From assembly GCA_034178815.1 (NCBI GenBank), contig JAXFQS010000051.1, forward strand, positions 1 through 17,072: DNA of 17,072 nt. Reading direction: 5' to 3'. This document shows, piece by piece, positions 6,923 to 14,550 of this stretch; positions within the stretch are counted from its first letter, which is position 1, and each line of letters starts with the position of its first letter. The position numbers were made by a program, and so were the translations under genes. Below the pieces are notes generated by a model, which saw only the letters and a program-made list of their open reading frames with translations, did no database searches and was not told the origin of the DNA. The DNA is from JAXFQS01 sp034178815 (lineage in GTDB: Bacteria; Verrucomicrobiota; Kiritimatiellia; RFP12; DVOR01).

Positions 6923-8236
6923 ATGACCCTCGAAACCGCACAGAAACTCCTCCAGGAAAACCACCAGGAACAGATCCTCCGCTTCTGGGATCGCCTCGAC
7001 GCGAACGAACGAAATGCCCTCCTGGCTCAAATCGAAACCTTCGACTTCGCCGCCATCAACCGTATGCGCGCGCTCCTCAAAGCCGCCCCCCAAGACACCC
7101 CCCGCCACGAGTGCCCCCCGGCACCCGTCGAGGAACTCTCCGGCGCGGCGCGCGCCCAGGCCGCCGCACACGGACGAGACCTCATCAAAGCCGGCCGCGC
7201 CGGCGTCCTGCTCGTAGCCGGCGGGCAAGGCTCAAGGCTTGGATTCGACGGCCCCAAAGGCGCCTACCCCGTCGGCCCCATCAAAGACCGCACCCTCTTT
7301 TTCTACCACGCCCGCAAAGTCCTCGCGCTCGACAAGGCCTACGGCGTGCGCATTCCGTTCTACATTATGACGAGCGAGACCAACGACGAGGCAACCCGCG
7401 AACACTTCCGGCAGAATGGCTTCTTCGGCCTCCCCGAGGAGGATGTTTTCTTCTTCGTCCAAGGCATGTGGCCGGCGCTCGACCCCGAAGGAAAAATCAT
7501 CCTCGACAGGCCCGGACATGTCTTTATGTCGCCCGACGGCCACGGCGGGACGCTCTCGGCACTGGCAGCCTCCGGTGCCATCGAGGATATGGAGAAGCGG
7601 GGCGTGGACACGCTCTTTTTCTTCCAGGTGGACAACCCGATGGTGGAAATCTGCGACCCGGCTTTCTTGGGCTTGCACGACCTGAGGGGGGCGGATATTT
7701 CAATCAAGGTCTGCGCCAAACGCGAGCCGTCGGAGGGGCTGGGAATCGTGGTCAAGCGTGCCGACGGGCGCTACGGAATGGTGGAGTATTCGGAACTGAC
7801 GCCTGAGCAGATGAACCGCCGGACGATATCGGGCGCGCTCTACTATCGCTTCGGCAGCGTGGCGATCCATGTCTTTTCGAGAGCGTTCCTCAAGCGCGAG
7901 GCGCTCGGGGAGATGCCGCTGCACATCGCGCACAAGAAGATACCCTACTGCGCGGAGGACGGGTCGACCGTCAAGCCCGAGAAGCCCAACGCCTGCAAGT
8001 TCGAGAAGTTCATCTTCGATGTCCTCCCCGACGCCCAGACGGTGGTCAACTTGGCTTTCGACCGCAACGAGGAGTTCTCGCCGGTGAAGAACGCCGAGGG
8101 GAAGGACTCTCCGGAGTCGTGCCGTATGGATTTGATGGCCAAGTGGATGCGCCGTCTGAGGGAGGCTTCGCGGGAACTTCCGCCGATGCCCTTCGGCATC
8201 GACCCCGTCCATCCGCTGACGCCGGAGCGGGACTGA
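6923..8236 (+). CDS. UDPGP-type uridylyltransferase, UDP-N-acetylhexosamine pyrophosphorylase (UAP)-like
   Basis: The protein has 437 residues and is cytoplasmic. It would transfer UMP from UTP to a sugar-1-phosphate, making a UDP-sugar. The nucleotide loop LVAGGQGSRLG (97-107) and PKG (111-113) define the UDPGP superfamily. Further landmarks are the PDGHGG turn (204-209), QVDNP (235-239), GLGIVVKRADGRYGMVEYSEL (about 272-292, read in two pieces as GLGIVV and MVEYSEL) and, near the C-terminus, EEFSPVKNAEGKDSPES. The MVEYSEL and EFSPVKNA motifs are closer to eukaryotic UAP1 than to UGP, so UDP-GlcNAc or UDP-GalNAc is the best guess; UDP-glucose cannot be excluded. ATG 6923 is chosen because an upstream in-frame start would overlap the small membrane gene. 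GGAG at 6907-6910 is 12 nt away, rather far. The phosphomutase at 11702 could supply hexose-1-phosphate. Third-position bias flips to G around 7540. Confidence 0.85.
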   Translation: MTLETAQKLLQENHQEQILRFWDRLDANERNALLAQIETFDFAAINRMRALLKAAPQDTPRHECPPAPVEELSGAARAQAAAHGRDLIKAGRAGVLLVAGGQGSRLGFDGPKGAYPVGPIKDRTLFFYHARKVLALDKAYGVRIPFYIMTSETNDEATREHFRQNGFFGLPEEDVFFFVQGMWPALDPEGKIILDRPGHVFMSPDGHGGTLSALAASGAIEDMEKRGVDTLFFFQVDNPMVEICDPAFLGLHDLRGADISIKVCAKREPSEGLGIVVKRADGRYGMVEYSELTPEQMNRRTISGALYYRFGSVAIHVFSRAFLKREALGEMPLHIAHKKIPYCAEDGSTVKPEKPNACKFEKFIFDVLPDAQTVVNLAFDRNEEFSPVKNAEGKDSPESCRMDLMAKWMRRLREASRELPPMPFGIDPVHPLTPERD

Positions 8237-8245
8237 CGGTAGCGC

Positions 8246-8286
8246 GAAGGGGGGCGGCGGGTAGACACCTGACGCCCCCTTTCTTT
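8246..8286 (+). terminator. Strong GC-rich hairpin followed by T-rich tail
   Basis: Left arm GAAGGGGGGCG (8246-8256) pairs with CGCCCCCTTTC (8273-8283). The result is an 11-bp stem with one G-U wobble and a 16-nt loop. The right arm contributes TTT and is followed by TTT (8284-8286). It would terminate transcription after the uridylyltransferase. The next start codon is only 31 nt beyond, so partial read-through or attenuation is also possible. Confidence 0.65.
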
Positions 8287-8316
8287 GACACCGACACGCG
8301 CGACAGGTTGCAACCG

Positions 8317-10416
8317 ATGAGGCGAAAAGGTTGGCTGGTTCTGGGCGCATTGGCGCTGACGCTCGCGGGCTGGGCGAAAGAGGGGGCCTATCTGGTCTAT
8401 CCCGGCGACCGGGACATCTGGATGGGGCTCGGGGTTCAGGCTCGGCGCATCGAACGGGGCCAGCCGTGGGCGACCTTCTGGCCGGCGTACGGCCACTTCC
8501 CCGTCGTGGTCTTCTCCAAAGACCTCGTCCTTGAGCGCCCCGCAATCGTCCGCATCGAAGCCGAAGGGGGCTACCGTGCCGCGACCCGCCACCTCACCCT
8601 CGACCGTGCGCCCGACGGCACCATCACCGTCCCTGCCGGAACCAACCGCCTGAGCGTGACCGTCTTCAACTCCCGCACCCCGCCCTGTCTCAAGGTTTCC
8701 GGCGACGAGATCTGGAGCGATGCATCCTGGGAGGTCTCGCTACAGGACAAGCGCACCGTCCGTGCCGAAGTCCTCGACACCCCTGCCTCCCGATTCCCCA
8801 TGCGCCGCGTGCCCATCAAACCCGCCCGTATCATCCGCCAGGGCGACACGCTGCTGGCCGACTTCGGCCGCGAAACTTTCGGCTTTGTCACCCTCCGCGG
8901 AATCGCCCGCGCCGGTCGCGCACGCCTTGTCTTCGCCGAGTCTGAAGCCGAAGCCCGCGACAAAGACGGGGCCGACATTTGGCTCGATCTCGACCTTCCC
9001 CAAACCGACGCCTATCCCCTCCCCGATTCCCGGGGCTTTCGCTGGATTGCCGTCCATCCCCTCGACACCGGCGTCCAAGTCCAAGCCATCTCTGCCGAGG
9101 AAGAGAGCCTAGGACTGACCTGCAAAGGTGCCTTCGTGTGTGACGATCTCCTGCTTAACCGCATCTACCAGACCTGCGTACGAACCCTTGAACTGACCGC
9201 CCGGGAATTCTTCCTCGACGGCATCAAACGCGACCGCTGGGTCTGGTCGGGAGATGCCGCCCAAAGTTACTTGATGAACTACTACACCTTCTTCGACGGC
9301 CCCATCGTCCGCCGCACCTCCAACCTCCTGCGCGGAAAAGACCCCATCTACACCCACATCAACACCATTCTCGACTACTCCCTCTTCTGGTTCACCGCCC
9401 TCGACGACTATCTCCTCTTCACCGGCGATGCCGACTACCTCGCCCAACTCTACCCCCGCATGCAGACCCTGATGGACTACTGCCAGAAGCAAGTCCGCCC
9501 CGACGGCTTCCTCTACGACAAACCCGGCGACTGGGTTTTCATCGACTGGGCCCCCGCCCCCATGAGCAAAAACGGCGGCGCCGCCTCCTTCGTCCAAATC
9601 CTCTTCGCCAAAGCCCTCCGCGTGATGGCATCCGCCGCGCGCCGAGCCGGAGACCTACCCGCCGCCGAACGGTACCAAAACCAAGCCGATGCCCTCCGCA
9701 AACGCATCCGCGAGGTCTATTGGAACCCGAAGCGAGGCGGGCTGATGCACTTCCTCAAGCCCAACGGCACCGTATCCGAGTTCACTCGCTACGCCAACCT
9801 CTTCGCCCTTTTCGACGGCTACTTCACCCCCGAAGAAGCGCGCCAGGTCGCCCAGCAAGTGCTCCTCAACCCCGCCGTCATGCCCATACACACCCCCTAT
9901 ATGCGCTTCTACGAACTCGAAGCCCTCTGCACCATCGGCCGCCACCGCGAAGTCCTTCGCGACCTGCGCGCCTACTGGGGCGGTATGCTCGAACTCGGCG
10001 CCACCACCTTCTGGGAGCTCTACAACCCCAACGAGCGCGGAAACGAGCACCTCGCTATGTACGGCCGCCCTTACGGACGCAGCCTCTGCCACGCCTGGGG
10101 CGCCGGCCCGGTCTACCTCCTCGGACGCTACTTCCTGGGCGTCGCGCCCACCGCCCCCGGCTACGCAACCTACGAAGTCCGCCCCAACCTTGGCGGCCTC
10201 AAGTGGATGAAAGGCAAAGTCCCGACCCCGCACGGCGAGATCACCGTCGAACACACCGGCAAGACCCTCACCGTCACCCCCGCCCCGCGGGGACAAGGCA
10301 CCCTCATCACCCCTTGGCCGCATCCCCCGAAGACCGACGGCCCCGCACCCCTCAAGGGGCCGGACGGCACCTACCGCATCCCCCTCACACCCGGCAAAAC
10401 CCTCACCCTGCGCTAA
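8317..10416 (+). CDS. Secreted alpha-L-rhamnosidase-like glycoside hydrolase (GH78 type)
   Basis: The protein has 699 residues. The signal peptide MRRKGWLVLGALALTLAGWA is followed by mature protein, so export is expected. The N-terminal third (about 25-265) is beta-rich, as in GH78 accessory domains. The (alpha/alpha)6 barrel follows, with the hallmark EFFLDGIKRDRWVWSGD (297-313), whose acidic residues include the predicted general acid region. TTFWELYNP (563-571) supplies a Glu expected to act as base. HAWGAGPVYLLGRYFLGV (592-609) and a C-terminal beta domain (YEVRPNLGGLKWMKG) complete the family pattern. It would release terminal rhamnose or a related 6-deoxy sugar from polysaccharide, although sequences of this branch are not all proven rhamnosidases. 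ATG 8317 is chosen because the signal peptide starts there. The Shine-Dalgarno is weak (AGG 8305-8307). It lies after a terminator-like hairpin with no clear promoter of its own. Confidence 0.85.
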   Translation: MRRKGWLVLGALALTLAGWAKEGAYLVYPGDRDIWMGLGVQARRIERGQPWATFWPAYGHFPVVVFSKDLVLERPAIVRIEAEGGYRAATRHLTLDRAPDGTITVPAGTNRLSVTVFNSRTPPCLKVSGDEIWSDASWEVSLQDKRTVRAEVLDTPASRFPMRRVPIKPARIIRQGDTLLADFGRETFGFVTLRGIARAGRARLVFAESEAEARDKDGADIWLDLDLPQTDAYPLPDSRGFRWIAVHPLDTGVQVQAISAEEESLGLTCKGAFVCDDLLLNRIYQTCVRTLELTAREFFLDGIKRDRWVWSGDAAQSYLMNYYTFFDGPIVRRTSNLLRGKDPIYTHINTILDYSLFWFTALDDYLLFTGDADYLAQLYPRMQTLMDYCQKQVRPDGFLYDKPGDWVFIDWAPAPMSKNGGAASFVQILFAKALRVMASAARRAGDLPAAERYQNQADALRKRIREVYWNPKRGGLMHFLKPNGTVSEFTRYANLFALFDGYFTPEEARQVAQQVLLNPAVMPIHTPYMRFYELEALCTIGRHREVLRDLRAYWGGMLELGATTFWELYNPNERGNEHLAMYGRPYGRSLCHAWGAGPVYLLGRYFLGVAPTAPGYATYEVRPNLGGLKWMKGKVPTPHGEITVEHTGKTLTVTPAPRGQGTLITPWPHPPKTDGPAPLKGPDGTYRIPLTPGKTLTLR

Positions 10417-10533
10417 CCTCCCGCCCCCGAACCTGTCAGCCAACCGAACCGGAACCTAAACACCCCCCGGAGCCCGTCCCAGCCACCAGCCGGCCCCATT
10501 CCAACCCGCCAATCCCCGCACCAGAAACCCCGA

Positions 10534-10574
10534 GCGAAAAACGCCCGCCAGCCACCTCCGGCTTTGCTTTTCGC
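10534..10574 (+). repeat. Inverted repeat overlapping the recA -35 region
   Basis: GCGAAAA (10534-10540) and TTTTCGC (10568-10574) are perfect inverted copies separated by 27 bases. The right arm overlaps the -35 hexamer of the recA promoter. It could be an operator, part of a stem, or chance. No canonical LexA box of the E. coli (CTG-N10-CAG) or GAAC-N4-GTTC type is seen here. Confidence 0.3.
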
Positions 10575-10592
10575 CCCCAAAAATGGTATACT
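10564..10592 (+). promoter_or_regulatory. Putative recA promoter (extended -10)
   Basis: TTGCTT (10564-10569) is followed by a 17-base spacer and TATACT (10587-10592), preceded by TG at 10584-10585 in the form TGGTATACT. The predicted start near 10599 leaves a leader of about 24 nt with GGAG at 10613-10616. The 206-base gap between the rhamnosidase stop and recA otherwise holds only C-rich sequence and the inverted repeat at 10534-10574. Confidence 0.6.
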
Positions 10593-10622
10593 AAGCCCCG
10601 TACCACCCCCCCGGAGAACCCC

Positions 10623-11690
10623 ATGGCCGAAAAGAAAGCCGCCCCAGCACCCTCCCAACTCGACGCCGTCCTTGCCCAAATCCGCAAAGAGTTCGGCGAG
10701 ACCGCCATTATGAAGATGAGCGACAAGGCCTCGCAGAACATCCCCGTCGTCAGCACCGGAGCCTTCTCCCTCGACCTCGCCCTCGGCGTCGGCGGACTCC
10801 CCCGCGGCCGCATCGTCGAAATCTACGGCCCCGAATCCTCCGGCAAAACCACCCTCACCCTCCATGTCGTGGCCAACATCCAGAAGGCCGGAGGCCAAGC
10901 CGCCTTCATCGACGCCGAACACGCCCTCGACCCCACCTACGCCGCCAAACTCGGCGTCGATGTCAACAACCTCCTCGTCGCCCAGCCCGCCTCCGGCGAA
11001 GAAGCCCTCACCATCGCCGAACAACTCGTCAGAAGCCACGCCCTCGACCTCATAGTAGTCGACTCCGTCGCCGCCCTCACACCCCAGGCCGAAATCGACG
11101 GCGATATGGGCGACGCCCATGTCGGCCTCCAGGCACGCCTCATGTCCCAGGCCCTGCGCAAACTCACGGCCGCCATCGCCCAGACCCAGACCCTTTGCAT
11201 CTTCACCAACCAAATCCGAGAAAAAATCGGCGTCATGTTCGGCAACCCCGAGACCACACCCGGCGGACGCGCCCTCAAATTCTACGCCTCCGTCCGCCTC
11301 CATGTTGCCCGCGTCGGCACCATCAAAGAGACCGCCGGCGGCATCATCGGCAACCGCACCCGCGTCAAAGTCGTCAAAAACAAAGTCGCCCCCCCCTTCA
11401 CCGAAGCCGAATTCGACATCATCTACTCCAAAGGCATCTCCTGGGAAGGCTCCGTCATCGAAGCCGGCCTCTCCGCCCAAGTCATCGCCAAGCGCGGCTC
11501 CTGGCTCTCATTCGAATCCGAACAGATTGGCCAAGGCTCCGTCGCCGCCGCCGACTACCTCTCCAAACACCCCGAAACCGCCAACCGAATCATCTCCGCC
11601 ATCCTCAAGGCCAAAGGCGTCACCCTCCCTGGCTACTCCCCGGCGGAGCCCCAACCTACCCCCCCCGCTTCAGACAAGAATCAGGAGTGA
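10623..11690 (+). CDS. recA: RecA recombinase
   Basis: The protein has 355 residues, the usual RecA length. It forms ATP-dependent filaments on ssDNA for homologous recombination and promotes LexA-type autocleavage where that system exists. Walker A GPESSGKTT is at 69-77 and Walker B LDLIVVDS at 141-148. The DNA-binding loop regions are seen as EIDGDMGDAHVGLQARLMSQ (157-176) and NQIREKIGVMFGNPETTPGG (196-215). The C-terminal domain is intact and ends in a proline-rich, mildly acidic tail. ATG 10623 has GGAG 6 nt upstream, and an upstream extension has no RecA homology. The third codon position is strongly C-biased. A phosphomutase gene follows 11 nt later rather than recX, so recA appears to be co-transcribed with sugar metabolism. 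Confidence 0.98.
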   Translation: MAEKKAAPAPSQLDAVLAQIRKEFGETAIMKMSDKASQNIPVVSTGAFSLDLALGVGGLPRGRIVEIYGPESSGKTTLTLHVVANIQKAGGQAAFIDAEHALDPTYAAKLGVDVNNLLVAQPASGEEALTIAEQLVRSHALDLIVVDSVAALTPQAEIDGDMGDAHVGLQARLMSQALRKLTAAIAQTQTLCIFTNQIREKIGVMFGNPETTPGGRALKFYASVRLHVARVGTIKETAGGIIGNRTRVKVVKNKVAPPFTEAEFDIIYSKGISWEGSVIEAGLSAQVIAKRGSWLSFESEQIGQGSVAAADYLSKHPETANRIISAILKAKGVTLPGYSPAEPQPTPPASDKNQE

Positions 11691-11701
11691 AACCAACCAC
11701 C

Positions 11702-13036
11702 ATGTCAGGAATCTTCAAAGCATACGACATCCGCGGCGTCTACGGCAAAGACCTCACCGACGAACTCGCCTACCGCATCGGACGGGCCTATGTCACCTTC
11801 GCCAAATGCCGTAAGATTGTCGTCGCCCGCGACATACGCCCCCACAGCGAACCCCTCTTCCAGAACTTCGTCAAAGGCGCAACCGAGCAGGGCGCGGATG
11901 TCATTGACCTCGGGCACGCCTCGACCCCGATGTCCTACTTCGCCAACGCCCACTGCGGCGCGGACGGCGGCGTGATGATTACCGCTTCGCACAATCCCGG
12001 GGAGTGGAACGGCTTCAAACTCTGCCGCGCCAACGCCGTACCAATCTCCGGCGCGAGCGGCATCCTAGAGATTCAGCAGATTGTCGAGAGCGGCGCATTC
12101 GATGCGCTCCCCCCGCAGCCCGGGAAGGTTGAATCGCTCGACATTCTGCCCGCCTACAAGGCTCATGTGCAGACCTTCGCGCACCTCAAGCGCCCGCTCC
12201 ACCTGGCCATCGACTTTGCCAACGGTATGGGCATTTGGGAGGCCCAGACGCTCGTCGGCACGGGCTTGACTTGGGACGGTCTCTACGATACCCCCGACGG
12301 CCGCTTTCCCAACCACGAGGCCAACCCCCTCAAGACCGAAACCCTCGCGGAGTTGCAGCAACTGATTCGCGAGAATCCCGGCAAATACGCCTTCGGGGTG
12401 GCTTTCGACGGGGACTCGGACAGGGCCGGATTCGTCGACGAGAAGGGCGAGATTGTGGCGATGGACTTGGCGACCGCGCTGATTGCGCAAGACATCCTCG
12501 CCACGCGCAAAGGGGTGATTTTCTACGACCTTCGTTCGAGCCGCGTGGTCAAAGAGGTCATCGAGGCCGCGGGCGGAACGCCGATGATGAGCCGCGTCGG
12601 GCACGCCTTCATCAAGGCTCAGATGCGGGAGCACGATGCCCTCTTCGCGGGGGAACTCTCCGGGCACTACTATTTCAAGGACAATTCGACGGCGGAGTCC
12701 GCGGCGATGGCGACCTTGGCGCTGGCGAATATGGTGTCGGCCTCCGGGAAAACGCTCTCGGAACTGGTCGCGCCGCTGCGCAAATATTACCCGTCCGGGG
12801 AGATCAACAGCAGGGTCTCCGGCGATCCGAAGGTGGTGCTGGAGAAGATCAAATCGCTCTACGGTTCGAAGGGCAACTGTTTCGAACTTGACGGCGTGAG
12901 CGTGGAGTTCGACGCGTGGTGGTTCAATGTGCGCTGCTCGAACACCGAGCCGCTCGTCCGCCTCAACTTGGAGGCAACCACCCAGGCGGAGATGGAGCGC
13001 CGGCGAGACGAACTGCTGGCGCTCATTCGCGCCTAG
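11702..13036 (+). CDS. Phosphomannomutase/phosphoglucomutase (alpha-D-phosphohexomutase family)
   Basis: The protein has 444 residues and is cytoplasmic. It interconverts hexose-6-phosphate and hexose-1-phosphate through a phosphoserine. FKAYDIRGVYG opens the protein as in PMM/PGM enzymes. The catalytic loop TASHNP (94-99) carries the phosphorylated Ser96. DGDSDR (236-241) is the Mg-binding loop, GELSGHYYF (317-325) the sugar-specificity loop and RCSNTEPLVR (411-420) the phosphate-binding loop. GELSGH is typical of bifunctional PMM/PGM. The product feeds nucleotide-sugar synthesis, consistent with the uridylyltransferase gene upstream. AGGAG (11683-11687) overlaps the recA stop but is 14 nt from ATG 11702. 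An in-frame GTG at 11687 is too close to it to be used. Codon usage shifts from C- to G-ending around 11950-12400. Confidence 0.93.
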   Translation: MSGIFKAYDIRGVYGKDLTDELAYRIGRAYVTFAKCRKIVVARDIRPHSEPLFQNFVKGATEQGADVIDLGHASTPMSYFANAHCGADGGVMITASHNPGEWNGFKLCRANAVPISGASGILEIQQIVESGAFDALPPQPGKVESLDILPAYKAHVQTFAHLKRPLHLAIDFANGMGIWEAQTLVGTGLTWDGLYDTPDGRFPNHEANPLKTETLAELQQLIRENPGKYAFGVAFDGDSDRAGFVDEKGEIVAMDLATALIAQDILATRKGVIFYDLRSSRVVKEVIEAAGGTPMMSRVGHAFIKAQMREHDALFAGELSGHYYFKDNSTAESAAMATLALANMVSASGKTLSELVAPLRKYYPSGEINSRVSGDPKVVLEKIKSLYGSKGNCFELDGVSVEFDAWWFNVRCSNTEPLVRLNLEATTQAEMERRRDELLALIRA

Positions 13037-13050
13037 CGCCAGATTGATGC

Positions 13051-13083
13051 GGCCGGAGTCGCTGGGCGGCTCCGGCCTTTTTT
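13051..13083 (+). terminator. Rho-independent terminator after recA-phosphomutase
   Basis: GGCCGGAG (13051-13058) pairs with CTCCGGCC (13070-13077). This forms an 8-bp perfect stem around an 11-nt loop, followed directly by six T residues (13078-13083). It ends the recA operon 14 nt after the phosphomutase stop. The nitroreductase start codon follows after 28 nt. Confidence 0.85.
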
Positions 13084-13111
13084 GGTTGCCGAGAAGGGAA
13101 GGAGTTTCCGG

Positions 13112-13945
13112 ATGGAATCAGGCAGACTGTTTGAACTAGACCGCGGGAAGTGCATTGCCTGCGGGCTCTGCGTGAAGGAGTGCGCCTTCAAGGCCTTGCG
13201 GCGCGGCGACGATGGGCGGCCCGACCTACCGGACGAAGCCAAATGTATGCGCTGCCAGCACTGCTTGGCGGTTTGCCCCAAAGGCGCCATCGTCTTCGAC
13301 GGACGCCGGCCGGAGGATTCCGTTCCCCTCGCCGGTCTGGAACTGCCGACGGCGGCGGCAGCGGAGAACTGGTTGCGCACGCGGCGCAGCATCCGCCACT
13401 TTCGCCGGGAAGATGTTGACCGTGCCCTGCTCACGCGAATCCTCCAGACGCTGGGCAACTCGCCAACCGGCTGCAACGCCCGCGGGCTGACCTTCACCTG
13501 CTATCCCGACCGGGTCTCGATGGATGCCTTCCGCCAGCGCTTCTTGACTGCCGTGGCGGCGCACCGGGACGGAACCAAGGTGCTTCCGCGCTGGCTCGCG
13601 GCCCCGGCCATCCGTATGCGGCGGGGCGGGGAAGACCTCTTCTTCCGGGGCGCGCCGGGGATGCTCATCATCTCGTCCGACGAGCGGAATCCGGATGTGA
13701 CGACCCCCAACGAAGATGTCGCCGCCGCCATTTGCGCGTTCGAACTGTTGGCCAACGCCCACGGTCTGGGGACTTGCTGGTGCGGCTTTCTCCGGCTCGT
13801 GCAGTCGGCTGTGCCGGAACTGCTGGAGGCGACCTCCGGGATTCGCCGCACGACCCCGTTTTACGCGATGCTCTTCGGTCTTCCCGCCGTGCGCTACGCC
13901 CGCGGCGTCCAGCGTGACGGCTACGCGAAAATAGTTTGGCAATAG
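13112..13945 (+). CDS. Nitroreductase-family flavoprotein with N-terminal 2x[4Fe-4S] ferredoxin domain
   Basis: The protein has 277 residues. The first 60 form a bacterial-type ferredoxin with two Cys-x2-Cys-x2-Cys-x3-Cys clusters: C14, C17, C20, C24 and C45, C48, C51, C55 (CIACGLCVKEC and CMRCQHCLAVC). A nitroreductase fold follows, beginning with RTRRSIRHFRRE (89-100) and NSPTGCNARG (116-125), the residues expected to hold FMN. Near the C-terminus are GTCWCGF and PFYAMLFGLP. Electrons would pass from the iron-sulfur clusters to FMN and on to an unknown acceptor. Such fusions are common in strict anaerobes. AAGGAG (13099-13104) is 7 nt before ATG 13112, the best ribosome site in the window. 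The gene sits just beyond a terminator and lacks an obvious promoter, so its transcription is unexplained. Confidence 0.9.
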   Translation: MESGRLFELDRGKCIACGLCVKECAFKALRRGDDGRPDLPDEAKCMRCQHCLAVCPKGAIVFDGRRPEDSVPLAGLELPTAAAAENWLRTRRSIRHFRREDVDRALLTRILQTLGNSPTGCNARGLTFTCYPDRVSMDAFRQRFLTAVAAHRDGTKVLPRWLAAPAIRMRRGGEDLFFRGAPGMLIISSDERNPDVTTPNEDVAAAICAFELLANAHGLGTCWCGFLRLVQSAVPELLEATSGIRRTTPFYAMLFGLPAVRYARGVQRDGYAKIVWQ

Positions 13946-14061
13946 CCCCGTAGGTTGACACCTTGCGCCTTCGAGCCTGCTCATCTTGGGGGCGTGGAGG
14001 TGCCTAGGCGCGGGGGATGTCGGTGGCTAAGGGCAGGGGCGGAAGGTGGGTGCCAATGGGG

Positions 14062-14550
14062 TCAGGCGTGGAGGCGGATGATGCGCTGGTTGCGCGAGCC
14101 GCGGAAGGCTAGGGAGGGGTCTTTGAGGCGTTCGATGAAGGGGCCGTCGACCAGGACATCGGTCTGAGCCAGGAGTTCGTCGGTCGCCTCGGTTCGCCAG
14201 CGGGAGGGGGATTGGAGGTCGCACTCGAGTTCGCATCCGGTGTAGATCCAGAGCGTCCGGGTGCGGCCGTAGCGGGTGCGGAAGTCGCGCACGAAGGGCA
14301 GGAGCGCGCGCTGGTTGGAGGGCTCCATCGGGTCGCCCCCCAGCAGGGTCAGTCCGGCAATGTGCGCAGGCGCCAACGCGTCGAGCACAAGGGCTTGGGC
14401 GGCGGCATCGAAGGGTTTGCCGGCGGCGAAGTCCCACTGCTCCGGATTGAAGCATCCGGGGCAGTGGTGGGTGCAGCCGGAGACGAAGAGCGAGACGCGG
14501 ACGCCGTCGCCGTTGGCGATGTCGCAAGTCCTAATTTGGGCGTAGTTCAC
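14062..14550 (-). CDS. nrdG: Anaerobic ribonucleotide reductase activating protein (radical SAM)
   Basis: The protein has 162 residues, normal for NrdG. It uses S-adenosylmethionine and a [4Fe-4S] cluster to make the glycyl radical on NrdD. The cluster motif CTHHCPGC gives Cys26, Cys30 and Cys33 (CxxxCxxC), followed by FNPEQWDF. GGDPM (71-75) is the SAM-contacting motif, and YTGCELE and DVLVDGPF follow as expected. The start is GTG at 14550-14548, overlapping the nrdD stop as GTGA. That start places MNYAQIRTCDI at the N-terminus, where family members begin. There is no separate ribosome site, so it is translationally coupled to nrdD. It converges with the nitroreductase gene, leaving a 116-base gap in which no convincing terminator is seen. 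Confidence 0.93.
   Translation of the reverse strand: MNYAQIRTCDIANGDGVRVSLFVSGCTHHCPGCFNPEQWDFAAGKPFDAAAQALVLDALAPAHIAGLTLLGGDPMEPSNQRALLPFVRDFRTRYGRTRTLWIYTGCELECDLQSPSRWRTEATDELLAQTDVLVDGPFIERLKDPSLAFRGSRNQRIIRLHA

Noticed and set aside
8285..8290. TTGACA ahead of the rhamnosidase
   Set aside because: It is a perfect -35 hexamer but no -10-like sequence lies 16-18 bases downstream. It also overlaps the terminator tail.
10417..10622. LexA/SOS operator upstream of recA
   Set aside because: Neither CTG-N10-CAG nor GAAC-N4-GTTC type sites are visible. A lineage-specific operator cannot be excluded.
13946..14061. Terminator between the convergent nitroreductase and nrdG genes
   Set aside because: Only weak, imperfect pairings (such as CACCT with AGGTG) and no T tract in either direction.
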